A stretch of DNA of 64,000 nt, from NCBI GenBank assembly GCA_012656075.1, contig JAAKBF010000246.1:62001-126000 (forward strand). Reading direction: 5' to 3'. Source of the DNA: Phytophthora hibernalis. Its lineage: Eukaryota > Oomycota > Peronosporomycetes > Peronosporales > Peronosporaceae. A program made the translations under genes and the position numbers. Below the pieces are notes generated by a model, which saw nothing but the letters and a program-made list of their open reading frames with translations, was not told where the DNA came from and ran no database searches. This document shows, one piece after another, positions 43,441 to 54,349 of the stretch (its first letter is position 1; each line of letters starts with the position of its first letter).

Positions 43441-43749
43441 AAGACAGCGTATTGTCACAGGTTGTATGGGCCGCTTGAGAGCGATTAATGCCATTATCGA
43501 GAGCCTGGCAAACGGCACCCGTCTTTTGTCGCCAATCAGCGATGGCGATAGTCAGAAATACAACCCCGGTTACAAACGGCACATGTATTATATTAATACA
43601 TGTATTTTAATATTAATCATGTAAAATACTTCTGAAAAGGACATTTTGCATTTGATGACAGTTTCCCATATGAATGAATACGCAGCAAAGCGCAACACTC
43701 ACGGATGTGTTTAGCATAGTTCTGGTGTGAACTGTTTCCTATTAACAGA
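43441..43749. other. No gene; AT palindrome
   Basis: Spacer between the piggyBac remnant and the WASHC4 stop. 43581-43603 is a perfect palindrome (ACATGTATTA, TAT, TAATACATGT). Confidence 0.6.
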
Positions 43750-46700
43750 TTAGTCCTTGAAGAAAATTCGTGCGCCATTGAGGGACCAGTCGAGCAGATC
43801 GAACTCGCGACGGTTCAGCTCGATACGCTTGGCAGTGAGCTGCAGCGTATGCACCTCCTCTTCATCATCAATGAGCTCGGCCGTCGTCTCCTTCTGTTTC
43901 TTGGCAGCCTGCTCGCGCTTGCGTGCCTCACGTTCTGCTTGCTTTTCGTTGTAGGCCTCCTCCTCGACCTTGTCCTTGCGCACCACCTCTTCGAACCAAT
44001 GCAGCGCATCGAATTGCTGCCAGCACACAAACAAACAGTAAACATTTAGTACTTTGACAATTGATAGGACTCCATAAACAGCTATAACCCACCTCTCCTT
44101 GGTCAAGAATTGCAAGGATGTACGCAAGACCAATGGCGAAGCCGTCGTCCGAGAAGTACGACTCCCGACGACGTGTGTTCTTGTACATGAGGTCCTTTGC
44201 CTGAACTGTTGTCTCGACGTAGTTGATGGTAAGAGCTGGAATGATACTGTAGAAGTTGACTAAGTGTTTCTGTTCGTCACTGGCAGTAACGTCCTGGAAA
44301 ACCTTCACCAGCACCTTGAAGTAGTCATTGTTCTCTGAGAAGTTCTTGGCCAGCGTGGAGATGACCGAATCCAAGTTGCGAGCTGCCACGACTGTCTCGC
44401 GCGACAACTTAGCGCCCACGATTTTGTCCTGGACCAACTCGCCCGTTTCTTCATTCTTCTCCTCAGCGATGCCGTCTCCAGCATACGCTTCAAACTTGAA
44501 GTGCGTGTGGTTCAGGTCCGGGACAAACTTAATGGCGTTGCTGCAGTAGTTCATACCAGCCGAACGCACCATACGCACATATCCCAGTGCGTTGCCGATC
44601 TCTGTGATAAGCATACGGAACTGGTCCAAGAAGGTCTTGCCTGAGTCTGACACACCCAACTTGCGAATATCCTTATTGAACTGGAAAGCGCGGTCAAACG
44701 GATATTTGTTGTCCACTTCCTTGTCATCGCGATGCTTCTTGTACCAGCGCTTTTCACGCTGCAGGTAACTCTTGATGTACTCGTCGAAGAGGAACTGAGA
44801 GAAGATGTCGAACTTTTTCGTCAGGAACTGATACGTAAAGTTCACAGTGGTGTTCATGATACCCATGCCGTGCGTGCGGATTGAGCTTGCGATCGAATGA
44901 ATGTTAATAGAGTTCAGGTGCCGCGAGCCCTTGTCACTGCGGCGCTCAAGGAAAAATTGCTGGTTGAGATTGTAGTTGTAACGTGCCACAAAAATCTGGA
45001 TGTTGCGCATGATCTGTAGAATATCAAGCCCCTGATCCAGCGATCCCATGGGAAGATGGTTATCCGCAAGGCTTAAGCCGTATTTGTCGTTGGCCAAATT
45101 ACGCATCTCGCCATAGGTTTTCCAGTCGTGGAGCGCGACGGTAGTCAAGTTGTAAAAGTGCTTTCGAGATAATGCGTCACTTGTTGCCGCAAGTCTAGCG
45201 TCTTGCCGTGCAACCGAATGGGACGTAGGTCAGGTAGTAGTGGAGCACCTTGAAGTCCGCGCTCCTGGGGTTGGGCGCATCGAGGTGATCCAAATGCACT
45301 GAGTGAACGTGTAGACGGAGATCGTTTTCTACATCCTTGCACAAATTTTCCACGATCTCCTCCTCCATCACCGATTCAATGAACTCAGCGTACGCGTTTA
45401 TATACAGCTCATTGTCCATCTCGTGCTGCGCACCACGAAGAAGCTTGATGGCATCCAAGAAGCCCCCAACCACGTATTGAATGCGGTTTGCCTGCTCGGG
45501 CTGGTTGTACAGATCCGACAAGAATGGATGCAGCAACTCCGACTCCAATAAAAGAAGGAGCAGTCACACGCGCTTCGGATCTTACGCTGAAAATCACTGA
45601 GCAAACGCAGCTTCCAGATGAGCTTTACCGGTTCACCTGAGTCCTTTAGACCCATCGGTACGGCAGAATCCATGTCACTACCCTTCTCGCTGGCAGCACT
45701 GCCGTTGTCGGGCGATATCATTGCGATCTGGGCGGCGAGATCAAGAACTGTTATTCGAGTGTACGAAAACGACTCACCAGAATTTAGGATATCCTCCAGC
45801 ACAGTGACAGCGGCAAGAACATCCAACTTTGTATCATCGAACTTCTTGCTGGCTTCGAGGTGTGCCTTAAGCGGACGGAAAAATGAGAACAGTGAGTGCG
45901 CCACTTGGTGCAACAGGTGCGACGATGACTCTGCCAGAATGGGGTTCTTCCGTGCAAACATGAACTCGACCGCCTTCAGGATTTCAATACATGTGTACAA
46001 GGGTCTCACTACCCGTTTCGGCATCGGAATACCCAGAGAAAGGTGCAAGTTGACCAAAGTGTGCATCATCGTCTGCACTCGTTTCGCTAAGATCAGTCCC
46101 TTGAGGATCAAATTACCGCGGATACTTAGCGTCCGTGACGCGTCACCCATTCCACGCGTTGTGGGCTGGAAAAAGGACTCCATGCGCACAAGCCAAGCGC
46201 TCAACTCCAGTTTGGCTGTCGTTACGTCAACAGGAAAGGCATCATCCAGCGAGTGCAAATATTCGCGACGGAACTGCACTATGTCGGTGGGATGCAGCTT
46301 TTTTGATGTCATGGGCGAGTACTTGAGCAGGAAGTCTGGCAAATACCACATGATCTTGCCGCAAATGGTCACGCAAGGTGCTTTCACCTGAGTTTCCCAT
46401 AGGCGTTTATAAAGTACAGGATCAGCTGGGACATTGGACGGCTGCAGCCGACGAAGCAGCACGTACAGTCCTGCAGTGCCAACCAGGTCGTCCCGTTCAA
46501 ATGTCTCCGTAGCTGACGTAATGGCCCCTTCAGCAATGCTCAAGCGGGCGCTGACGCAGTTCACAAATTCCTCCAGAAACACGCGGTTGGTGCGGATATC
46601 AATTTTGGATTCTCCGCCACTGCTGCTCGCGCGCCTGCCACCTTGCTCGCTGTCACTTCCGTCGTGATCCTCTTCATCCGCCGCAATGTCACCGCCAGAG

Positions 46701-48121
46701 AAAACTTCGAAATCCTGCTCGATACAGCTCTGGAACACCTGTGCGCTCATGATAGTCTGGTCTAGACTGACCAGAAGTCGCTCAAATTGTTTCACCTTAT
46801 CAACTGTAACGTTGTAGCGCGGCGGGTCCGAGCGCACATATTGCATCATGCGCTTGTATTTGTCCCACGACGTGATAATGTTGGGGTTGTCGATAACGAT
46901 GGCATCGATAGTGATCATGACCTCCAACAAGCTTGCCAGCGCGTCGAATACGGGGTGGAGGTGCAGGAGCTTAAAAGTCGACTTCCACAGTTTCTGAAAG
47001 CTTTGGTACAGACTCGCAAGCTGGTGGATCATGTTGATGGTGATAGCATTGCATCGGTCCACGAAGTTGGAGATATCCTGAAAAAATGCGAGCATGCGGC
47101 CAATGTGGCCTTCGTCCTCGCCGCCTTTCACGTTGCCTTCCTCTCCGTGTCGGGCCTGGCCGAACATGATGAGCGCCGGGTAGAAGTTGTCCTCCACCGT
47201 CACCTTGAGCTCCGAAATCTCATCACACAGCACAGAAAATACCGTGAGCACCTTGTTGAACAGCTCGTTGTCCGTCTTGATCAAGTCCTGCACATCCACG
47301 CGTTCAGCAGGGTGCAGGTACAGCTGAATGGGATCCGCCTGAAAATTACCATATCGTTAACAACAACATCAGCCTCCCAACAAAAACAACAAAACCCGCC
47401 ACGTCATACCCAGTATCCCCACACTTCCGACATGGCCGCCGTAATGGCGTCCTCGATCTCCTTCAGCTTGGTCTACAAAAACGTCACCCTTAAGTGTCAT
47501 CAAAGTCACTCCCCACCAACTCTTCGCCTCACCGTGTGGTCATTAATGATGGCCAGGCCTCGCTGCAACTCCTCCCGAATCGGTTGCTCTGTATCACATC
47601 AAAACCTCGTCAGTATCTTGCCCCATCACACTTATACCCCTCCTCTCACCTTGAGCGTCAAACTCTGCAAAGGGGCTGCCGAACTGGTCGTCGGCCAAGT
47701 TCCAGTTCTCCGTGATCGTGGACAGCGCGTTGCTGTCTTTGCGCGTCTTGTGGCCCTTGGTCACCCCAAAGTTGGACACGAAAGACGACTGTCGCCCGCG
47801 CACGCCGCTCATACTGGAGCGGCTGCTGCTGCGCGAGAGGCGGGAGGACCGCGAGTCCGCGCGCGGGCGGCTGTGACTGCCCCCAAGCCCCGTGAGTCGC
47901 AGGTCTCTGGCCGACACGTCGGACGCGCGGGAGTCGGCGCGCCCCATGTCGAAGCGCGTCGAGTCCGCCCACGAGGCCTTCGAGTCGAATCTCGGCCGAT
48001 GCTGCTGGCGATGCGACGGGGACGACGCGAGACTCGACTCGTCCGAGACGCTGCTGCTTATGCTGCTGCGGGCGTCCGTGTCCTCAATCGGGGCGCGTTT
48101 CTTCTTCGCAGACGCGCTCAT
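43750..48121 (-). CDS. WASHC4: WASH complex subunit 4 (SWIP) homologue
   Basis: Minus-strand exons: 48121-47650 (MSASAKKKRAP, long Ser/Arg-rich N-terminus), 47588-47533, 47466-47410, 47338 to about 44093 and 44016-43750; the junctions examined keep frame. Diagnostic pieces are MMQYVRSDPPRYNV, LTTVALHDWKTYGEMRNLAN, MRNIQIFVARYNYNLNQQFF, ASSIRTHGMGIMNTTVNFTY, DDGFAIGLAYILAILDQ and FDLLDWSLNGARIFF, which match the SWIP family along its length. SWIP belongs to the WASH complex, which drives Arp2/3 actin branching on endosomes. Frame changes of one base occur at about 45548, 45228 and 45150, within conserved sequence; the first could be a small intron. Consensus errors are likelier than gene loss. 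It diverges from the symporter gene, with 493 bases between starts. Confidence 0.9.
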
Positions 48122-48614
48122 GGCGTACAGACAGAGGAGAGGGCGAGTTCTCAGACTTCCTCCCCCTTCGAGGAAAGCTACAAAATAACCTACAATTGAT
48201 TATGCCACCTGTGGCTATTTTGTAGCTATTTTGTAGGATGGACGTTTGCTGGCCTGACTCAATTCTAAAAATAAACGCCGTGCTTGTCAACCACCACTTG
48301 TACCTTTCTTCTGTCCGTAAAGCTCGGCGTGGAGGCACTCGATCGTCCAAGTGTTGGATCCTTCCGGTAGACGTTCAGCTACCACTAATTTGACGAGTGT
48401 TTAGTGCCGAACAACTCTACAGTAGTATCCAGGATAGCAGCAGCCGACAATTTGTGCGGGCGACGACTCTGATCAAACGGAGTTTGCCGAATGTAGCTAC
48501 CAAAAAAAGTGATAGCTACGTTCTCCAACGAGATAACTACAGTCCAGCATGTTGCACGACGCTCGACACTCTGCACTTCGCCACCTCCCAGCCAACGCAA
48601 TCGATTTTACGCCC
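48122..48614. promoter_or_regulatory. Shared upstream region of WASHC4 and the symporter
   Basis: The two genes diverge from this 493-base segment, so both promoters should be here. A short inverted stretch (CCTACAAAATAGCTACAAAAT / AGCTACAAAATAACCTAC-like) lies near 48176-48238. No core element was identified with confidence. Confidence 0.45.
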
Positions 48615-50268
48615 ATGAGTTTCGCCGCTTCTCGGCCGCCCGTGCAACAGTTGGCATCGTACGAGAGCATGGCCACGCCCTCCTCCAGCATCGCCAGTCG
48701 CGACACCTTCAACAGCGTCGAGACAGGCGGCCGAGAACCGGATGAAGAGCCTACGAGTCCTCCCAGCAAGTGGGAAAAGTGATTTTACGGACTTGGCGGC
48801 GTCGTGGTCGGTGTCCTAGTGGGGATCGTGCTGGGGCTCGCCTTCAACTCCATCAGCCTCCCGGAGCAGGCTGTCACGTGGATCGGCACTCCTGGTCGTC
48901 TCTTCATCCGAGCGCTCGAGTGCCCCGTGCCGCTCTTGGTCTTCTCCGGGCTCGTCGTGACCATGACGGACATGTCGCTGCATGAACACACCAAGCGTAT
49001 TGGTGGACAGACATTGGCCTGTTACCTACTCACGACGAGCGTCGCTGCTGCCATTGGCGTGGCCATGGCGATCCTCTTCCGACCGACCTTCCACACTGGT
49101 AAGAAAGGAGTCGTGGAGGAGGCAGCACCGGTAGCTCTGCAATGTGGAGAAAATACTGGCTACTACGTCAACATGACCATCGAGGGTAATGTCACCAGTC
49201 TCACCTGCCAGAAGGACGTGATGCTGGGCGACGTGACCAGCTTGAACAGCAGCACCCACGAGCGCTACGAGAGCTACAGGAAAGCTGCGGCTCTCTTTCT
49301 GCAGAGAGACATCAACAGCACATACGAGCGTGCGGACGGCTTGCTCGAAGAGTTGACGCTGACCGATGCAATCCAACTGCAGCTGGACGCACTTGTACCC
49401 AACAACATCACATCAGCGTTTGCAGAGGGAACTCTGCTGTCCATCGTCATGTTTGCAGTGGCTTTCGGAGCAATACTTGCACGTGGGAATGCCCGCGGTA
49501 AACTGCAGACAGCCACGGAGGTCATCCACGACCTCAACGACGTGTTCATGGAGCTCATCCGCTGGATTATCATTATCAAGTTCACACCGCTCGCTATATG
49601 TTCACTGCTGGCAGCAGCCGTCGCAGACTCAGAGGATCTCCGTACCATTTTGCGCAGCGTTGCTCTCTACTGCCTCTGTGTCGTCTGCGGCTTGGGATTC
49701 ACGTACTCGTCTTCTATCCAATATTGCTGCGCACCCGTTCGACTGGTTGACGAAGATGATTCGAGCGCAGCTCTTCGCACTAGCAAGTGCGTCCTCCGCT
49801 GCCACACCGCCGATCGTCATGGAATGTATCGGCGCTACCAAGATCGCATCTCCTCGACTCTACCGCTTTGTGCTGTCCCTCGGAGTCACTATTGGAATGG
49901 GTGGTACCGCGGTAGCAACCCCGATCGCCGTCGTGTTCATGGCGCTAGTCAGTGGTGTCTCGATCGACGCATCAGACTATTTGGCCATTTGGCTGGCGTC
50001 CGCTATCGGATCTATCGGCGTTGGGCCAGTCCCGTCGACAGGTCTCGTCCTGATTATGACAGTCTGGAAGACTGTGTTCCCTAGTGAGGCGCTGCCTGCT
50101 GCATTTGCATTCATCATCGCAACGGACTGGCTGGTTGATCGTCTGCAAACCGTCGTGAACGTGACGTGTGACACCGTTGTGTGCCGAATCGTGGCTCATT
50201 TGGTTGGTGACCCCGGCGAAAAACTGCAGGAGGAAGGCGAGCTACCGAGATCACAGATTCCGCTTTAA
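48615..50268 (+). CDS. Glutamate/dicarboxylate:Na+ symporter (DAACS/SLC1 family)
   Basis: Starts MSFAASRPPVQQLASYE with a cytosolic Ser/Pro-rich tail. Then come TM1 (FYGLGGVVVGVLVGIVLGLA), TM2 (FIRALECPVPLLVFSGLVVT), TM3, and a large extracellular loop with several NxS/T sites (NMTIEGNVTS, NSSTHERY). TM4-5 follow, then the HP1 loop (ALASASSAATPPI for SSSSAT), TM7 (IGMGGTAVATPIAVV, where NMDGT is usual), HP2 (GVGPVPSTGLVLIMTVW) and TM8 (ATDWLVDRLQTVVNVTCDTV, conserved). The family imports acidic amino acids or dicarboxylates with Na+ at the plasma membrane. An in-frame TGA at 48780 separates KWEK from FYGLGG, and two single-base losses near 49704 and 49737 disturb TM6-HP1 (LVFYPILLRT, PFDWLTKMIR). 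Confidence 0.85.
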
Positions 50269-50754
50269 GAACGCCATGCACCATCGAACAATCCGAGCTA
50301 GCACTTCTAAAGCCTCGTTGTAGAGCATCACATGCAAGGAACGTGCTGCCAGTTGCAAGCCACGATAACGGACTGTCTCGGACTGTCTGAGACTCAGACA
50401 GTCCGGGCAAATAATGGCTTACTCTGGATTCAGTGAAAAGGGTTATTCTACCTGCAAAACGTTGATGCTGCCAAAGCAGGTCAAAGCACCGATCATTCAG
50501 ACAAAACTCGGGAAACGTAATATTCAATAGCTGAACGGTTCTATCTGTAGTTATTCGGCATGGTTGCGTCCAAAATCGTAAATAGTCTGTCATCCTCGCA
50601 TTGGTGCCTTCAACGTTCACTCCTGGATTCCGCACGCGTTCGAGCCCCACACACTTCTTGCTGCGCCTGAAAACTGCTTGTTCTACACCGAGAGGTATGT
50701 GTGCTGCTGTGCAAGGGTGGTTGAGGCTAATATCCAGCTATTAGCGCAGCTGCA
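50269..50754. other. No gene seen
   Basis: 3' region of the symporter and spacer to the hAT remnant. CGGACTGTCTCGGACTGTCTGAGACTCAGACAGTCCG (50367-50403) is a strong imperfect hairpin downstream of the stop. Confidence 0.5.
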
Positions 50755-52631
50755 ATGGTGATAGGGCGACCAAGTCTCGCTATATGGGCTTCTTTCGTCG
50801 TGGAGAAGGACCCAGAGACAAACAAGAAGACTGCAGAGTGCCCAAGATGCAATCATGTCATTGCGAACGCCAAAGTTGAAAAGCTGGAACGGCATGTCGA
50901 CTAGATCCCCTCCTGTGAAGCAGAATCCGCAGCAAGCAGCAGCAGGTTGGGCGGGATGACTCAGGAAGAGTTTAACGTGAGCGTCGCGAACTACATTTTG
51001 CGCTGGCTCTTCATTCCGCATGGTCGAGCGCCCCAGCTTCATTGAGTTTGCGTTGAAAGCACAACCTCCCGTCCCGCCCCGTTGTGTCTGGCCGTCTTTT
51101 AGACGATGTTTTTGGGCTTGAGATGACGAATTTGGTGGAGCTGCTCGATGATATGCCGTAGGTTGCGGTCGCAGTTGATGGGTGTAAGGCCGTTGACCAC
51201 CAGAAAAAATAAATTTCGAGCCGAAGCACTGGACGACAGTTGTGACTGGAGCAGATTCGCAAACCGCTGAATATATCGCGGAGCTAATTCTCACAGTAGT
51301 AGACGAAGTGGACGCTGCAGTCGGCCGGAAAGGTTTCGTCTCCGCCGTCGTCACCGACAACGCTAAGCTTCTTGGCAAGTTCTGAAGAAGGACAGGGGCT
51401 TGATTTGCGCTGGATGTGGAGCGCATACACTGAACCTCTTACTTCAAGACATTGGCAAACTCGACATGGTGAAAGAGACGATGGAGAAAAGTAACACGAG
51501 TTGCAACATACTTTTGCAGCGGGGTCGCTTGTACGCGAGGTTCGAGCAAGAACGCAAAGCTGTTGTTCATCGACGGAAAAACAAAGCATTCAACCGGACC
51601 CTTACGCTGCCAGTTGCTACCCGATGGTACTCGGCGTACAACTGTCTTGTCAGCGTGGTCAAGAACAGAGAGGCAATCGTCGGTGTGTTCGACGACAGCG
51701 AATTCATGGAGCAGTACAAGCACAAGTCATAGCGAAAGACGAACCCATCAACTGGTAAGCGAAAAGGCAGTGCTAAGTCCAGGCTGGACAACGAATTTCA
51801 AGTTGTGAGCAGACTCGTAGAAAACACTTCGCTATGGTTGCTTGGAAAGCAAGTCATGAAGCTGCTGGCTCCGATTACTGTAAAAATTATCCTTCTGGAG
51901 ACGGACAACAGCTCTGTTGGCTTGATTTACTCGAGCTTTCTTGACCTCCTGAATCACCCGGTATACTCTGAGCCTCACGGTTTGGGCGACACCACTAGCA
52001 CTATCACGACGTGCATTGAAGAACGCTGGAAGTTTCTTCACACAGACATAATGGGAATTGCGTTTCTCCTCGACCCGACTAAGTATCCAAGTGACTTTAT
52101 CGATGGCGATTGCGACAAGGCCTTGGAGCATATCCGCGAGGTTGCAGGCCGTCTCGGATACAGCAAGGAACAGCAGGAAGCGGCTTATCGGGAGGCGACC
52201 ACCTTTTTGAACATCAAGTGGGATTGGACACCTGAACAGCGGCGAGCTGAGGGCCGCACGCCCCCTTACAGTGGTGGGGGAAGAATCGACTGAAGTATCC
52301 GTCGCTGTTTGATCTCGCACGCAGAGTCCTCACGATGTCAACATCTGCTGCGGCTGCTGAAAGAAGCTGGAATATACGCAAATTCATCCACAGCAAACTG
52401 AGAAATCGACTGTTGTCGGAGGCGGTATGCAAGCTGGTTTTCATCTACGCGGAAGGCAATGGATCTCGCAACATCGAGAGCGTTCAGTCGCCGTTAGAAT
52501 ATTGGAGCGATGAAGACAGCGACTACGACAGCGATGCGTTGGAGGATTGCAATGCAGAGAGATCGACGAATGATATCGACAGCAGCAATTGTGGTGATGG
52601 CGAACTTCTTACGCGGTGGACCACAGTTTAG
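50755..52631 (+). mobile_element. hAT transposase, decayed
   Basis: It begins MVIGRPSLAIWASFVVEKD with a BED finger (CPRCNHVIANAKVEKLERHV). In-frame stops follow at about 50902 and 51042. The middle shows GAHTLNLLLQDIGKLDMVKE, LPVATRWYSAYNCLVSVV and ERWKFLHTDIMGIAFLLDPT. The C-terminal hATC dimerisation domain reads AAAAERSWNIRKFIHSKLRN, then LVFIYAEGN. This is the normal order for hAT transposases. The catalytic Asp context around 51000-51400 is scrambled by frame changes. Terminal repeats were not found. An acidic tail after hATC runs to the stop at 52631. Confidence 0.8.
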
Positions 52632-52881
52632 AGTATGACGGCTCCCAGGAGTGAAGCTGACAGCATGCTTTCCATCTACAGACACCAATTTTGCTTTCAA
52701 ATATAATGCAACACCTCGAGTTCCTAACCTTTGAACACGATGGACGTGCTTAACATGCTGGTGTCGATCACTAGCTTTTGCAGCGGATTAAACCGAATGA
52801 TCTGATTGATCTGGTAAATAATTCTCGTTTCGCAGCGGACAAAAGCAACACTAGACTTTGAGTAAAGCAACCTCGTTTGTG
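52632..52881. other. Spacer ending at gypsy A breakpoint
   Basis: No gene recognised. A minus ORF (52981-52724) reads FVRCETRIIYQINQIIRFNP but has no known domain. At 52882 gypsy A coding begins. Confidence 0.4.
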
Positions 52882-54240
52882 TTAGGGGTGATGGATGGCC
52901 TGTCGGAGGGAAACTCTGATGGCCCAACTCAACCATCACCGAGAACTCACAACCAAGCTTCGGTCGGTGAAATATCTCCACGTGATCCGAGAGTTCAATG
53001 CAGCTGCAGAATCGTTAGCTACAGAAGCTCTCAACAGAAAACAGTCCAGCGTGATTTCGGCCGAAACCAGGAAAACGGAGTTAGCCGAATCGACGAAGTC
53101 ATCTACGAACCTTCGCCCGAGGTCGCTACACCAACACTCGGTGAAACAGCCACTGACGAGAGAGCGTCGGTCAACATAGCCCGGACTCGTGTGTCCCACC
53201 AAGCACCCTGTAACAAATCTTTTGTGAGGGATGTGCCGGATCACATAACCGTCACGACGCGTCGACAAGCGAGAGCACAGAAGAAGCGTGTTCGTTTTGC
53301 GAGCGACATCAACATCAACAACTCTCAAGACAGCACTCGGAAGGATACTCCGTTCTACCTCGTTCATGGGTGGGATGCTCGGTCTACGCTGCGAGCAATG
53401 TCGTCGTCGCTAAAACGAGGATCCCGAGGGCAAACCGATGCACTAGCATGGCGCCGAGAAGTGAACCGACAACAAGAAATTGCATGGAAAATGGCGATGG
53501 AGTACCAGAAGGTCGAGAAGGCTCGGAGAGCCTGCGAGCACAATGAGTTGCTTAACCGACGTCAAGCAGCAGTAGTAACGAGGATTCCAGCGAATGACTG
53601 CGAGAACGACGTAGCACCGAATCGTGACGGGTCAGAGGTACCATTGGTTGCCGAAAGGCAGGAGCAACGACGGAAACCGACGGGAACGAAGCCTCGGACA
53701 CCGGGCAGGAAGAGACTGGGGCGTCTCCCGAAGCTACTGAAGAAGCACCGAGGTCTCTATTCAAGCCTGGGAGCAGGGTGTGGCTCTACATGGAGCGCGT
53801 GAAACCAGGATTGACCAAGAAGCTAGCACACCGATGGCACGGGCCATTCCGGGTCAAAAAGAAAATCGAAGAGTTCGCGTATGAGCTAGAGCTGCCGGAT
53901 CGAAGTGGTTACCGGTTCTACCCAGTGGGGCATGTCTCACAGCTCAAGGCGGTAGACGAATACGGCGACCGACCGAGGATTGATTTTGACGAGGAGCTGT
54001 TGCCGGAAGATTGCTGGGAGCTTGACAGAGTGGCAGGCGAATACGAAGTGGAGGCTATTTTGGACGATCGCTCACCGGTACCAACCGCGCCGTCAGAGTT
54101 CCAGGTGAAGTGGGTCGGTTTTGATGAGGCCACATGGGGACCAGCATCGAATTTGTCGTGCGGGGGTTGATCGACGACTACCTGCGAACCCAGCGCAGTG
54201 AACGACGACTCCAGATGGTTCAGGTGGCCAACGAGGACTA
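52882..54240 (+). pseudogene. Gypsy A RNase H tail, integrase C-terminus, chromodomain (copy 2)
   Basis: RNase H tail (LRSVKYLHVIREFNAAAESL), linker (ITVTTRRQARAQKKRVRFAS) and then, without the integrase core, INNSQDSTRKDTPFYLVHGW onwards. The join lies in a NN(I)N-rich stretch (ATCAACATCAACAACTC), so a deletion between short repeats is likely. The integrase SH3-like end (WHGPFRVKKKIEEFAYEL) and chromodomain (EYEVEAILDDRSP, EFQVKWVGFDEATWGPAS) follow after one frame change near 53670. It ends one base out of phase near 54168. No longer a functional Pol. Confidence 0.85.
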
Positions 54241-54349
54241 GCTCGGAACGCTACCGAAGATTGAACTGTCTACGGGGTTGGTACAGTCCGTAGAGACAGA
54301 TGAAAAATGATACTGTACCAGAATGACAGTCATCGATCAACAGACGACC

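Noticed and set aside
43750..48121. WASHC4 as a pseudogene
   Set aside because: Only single-base breaks inside otherwise fully conserved sequence, with all examined splice sites intact. Consensus errors explain it better.
46787..48199. 470-codon plus-strand ORF
   Set aside because: It lies entirely opposite WASHC4 exons and introns, has shadow-like Arg/His/Leu-rich composition and no domain. The minus strand encodes clear SWIP sequence.
52724..52981. 85-codon minus ORF beside the gypsy A breakpoint
   Set aside because: Tested as a continuation of the gypsy C gag across a hypothetical uninverted junction. Reading it after 28838 gives no Gag-like sequence, so it is neither annotated nor used as evidence.
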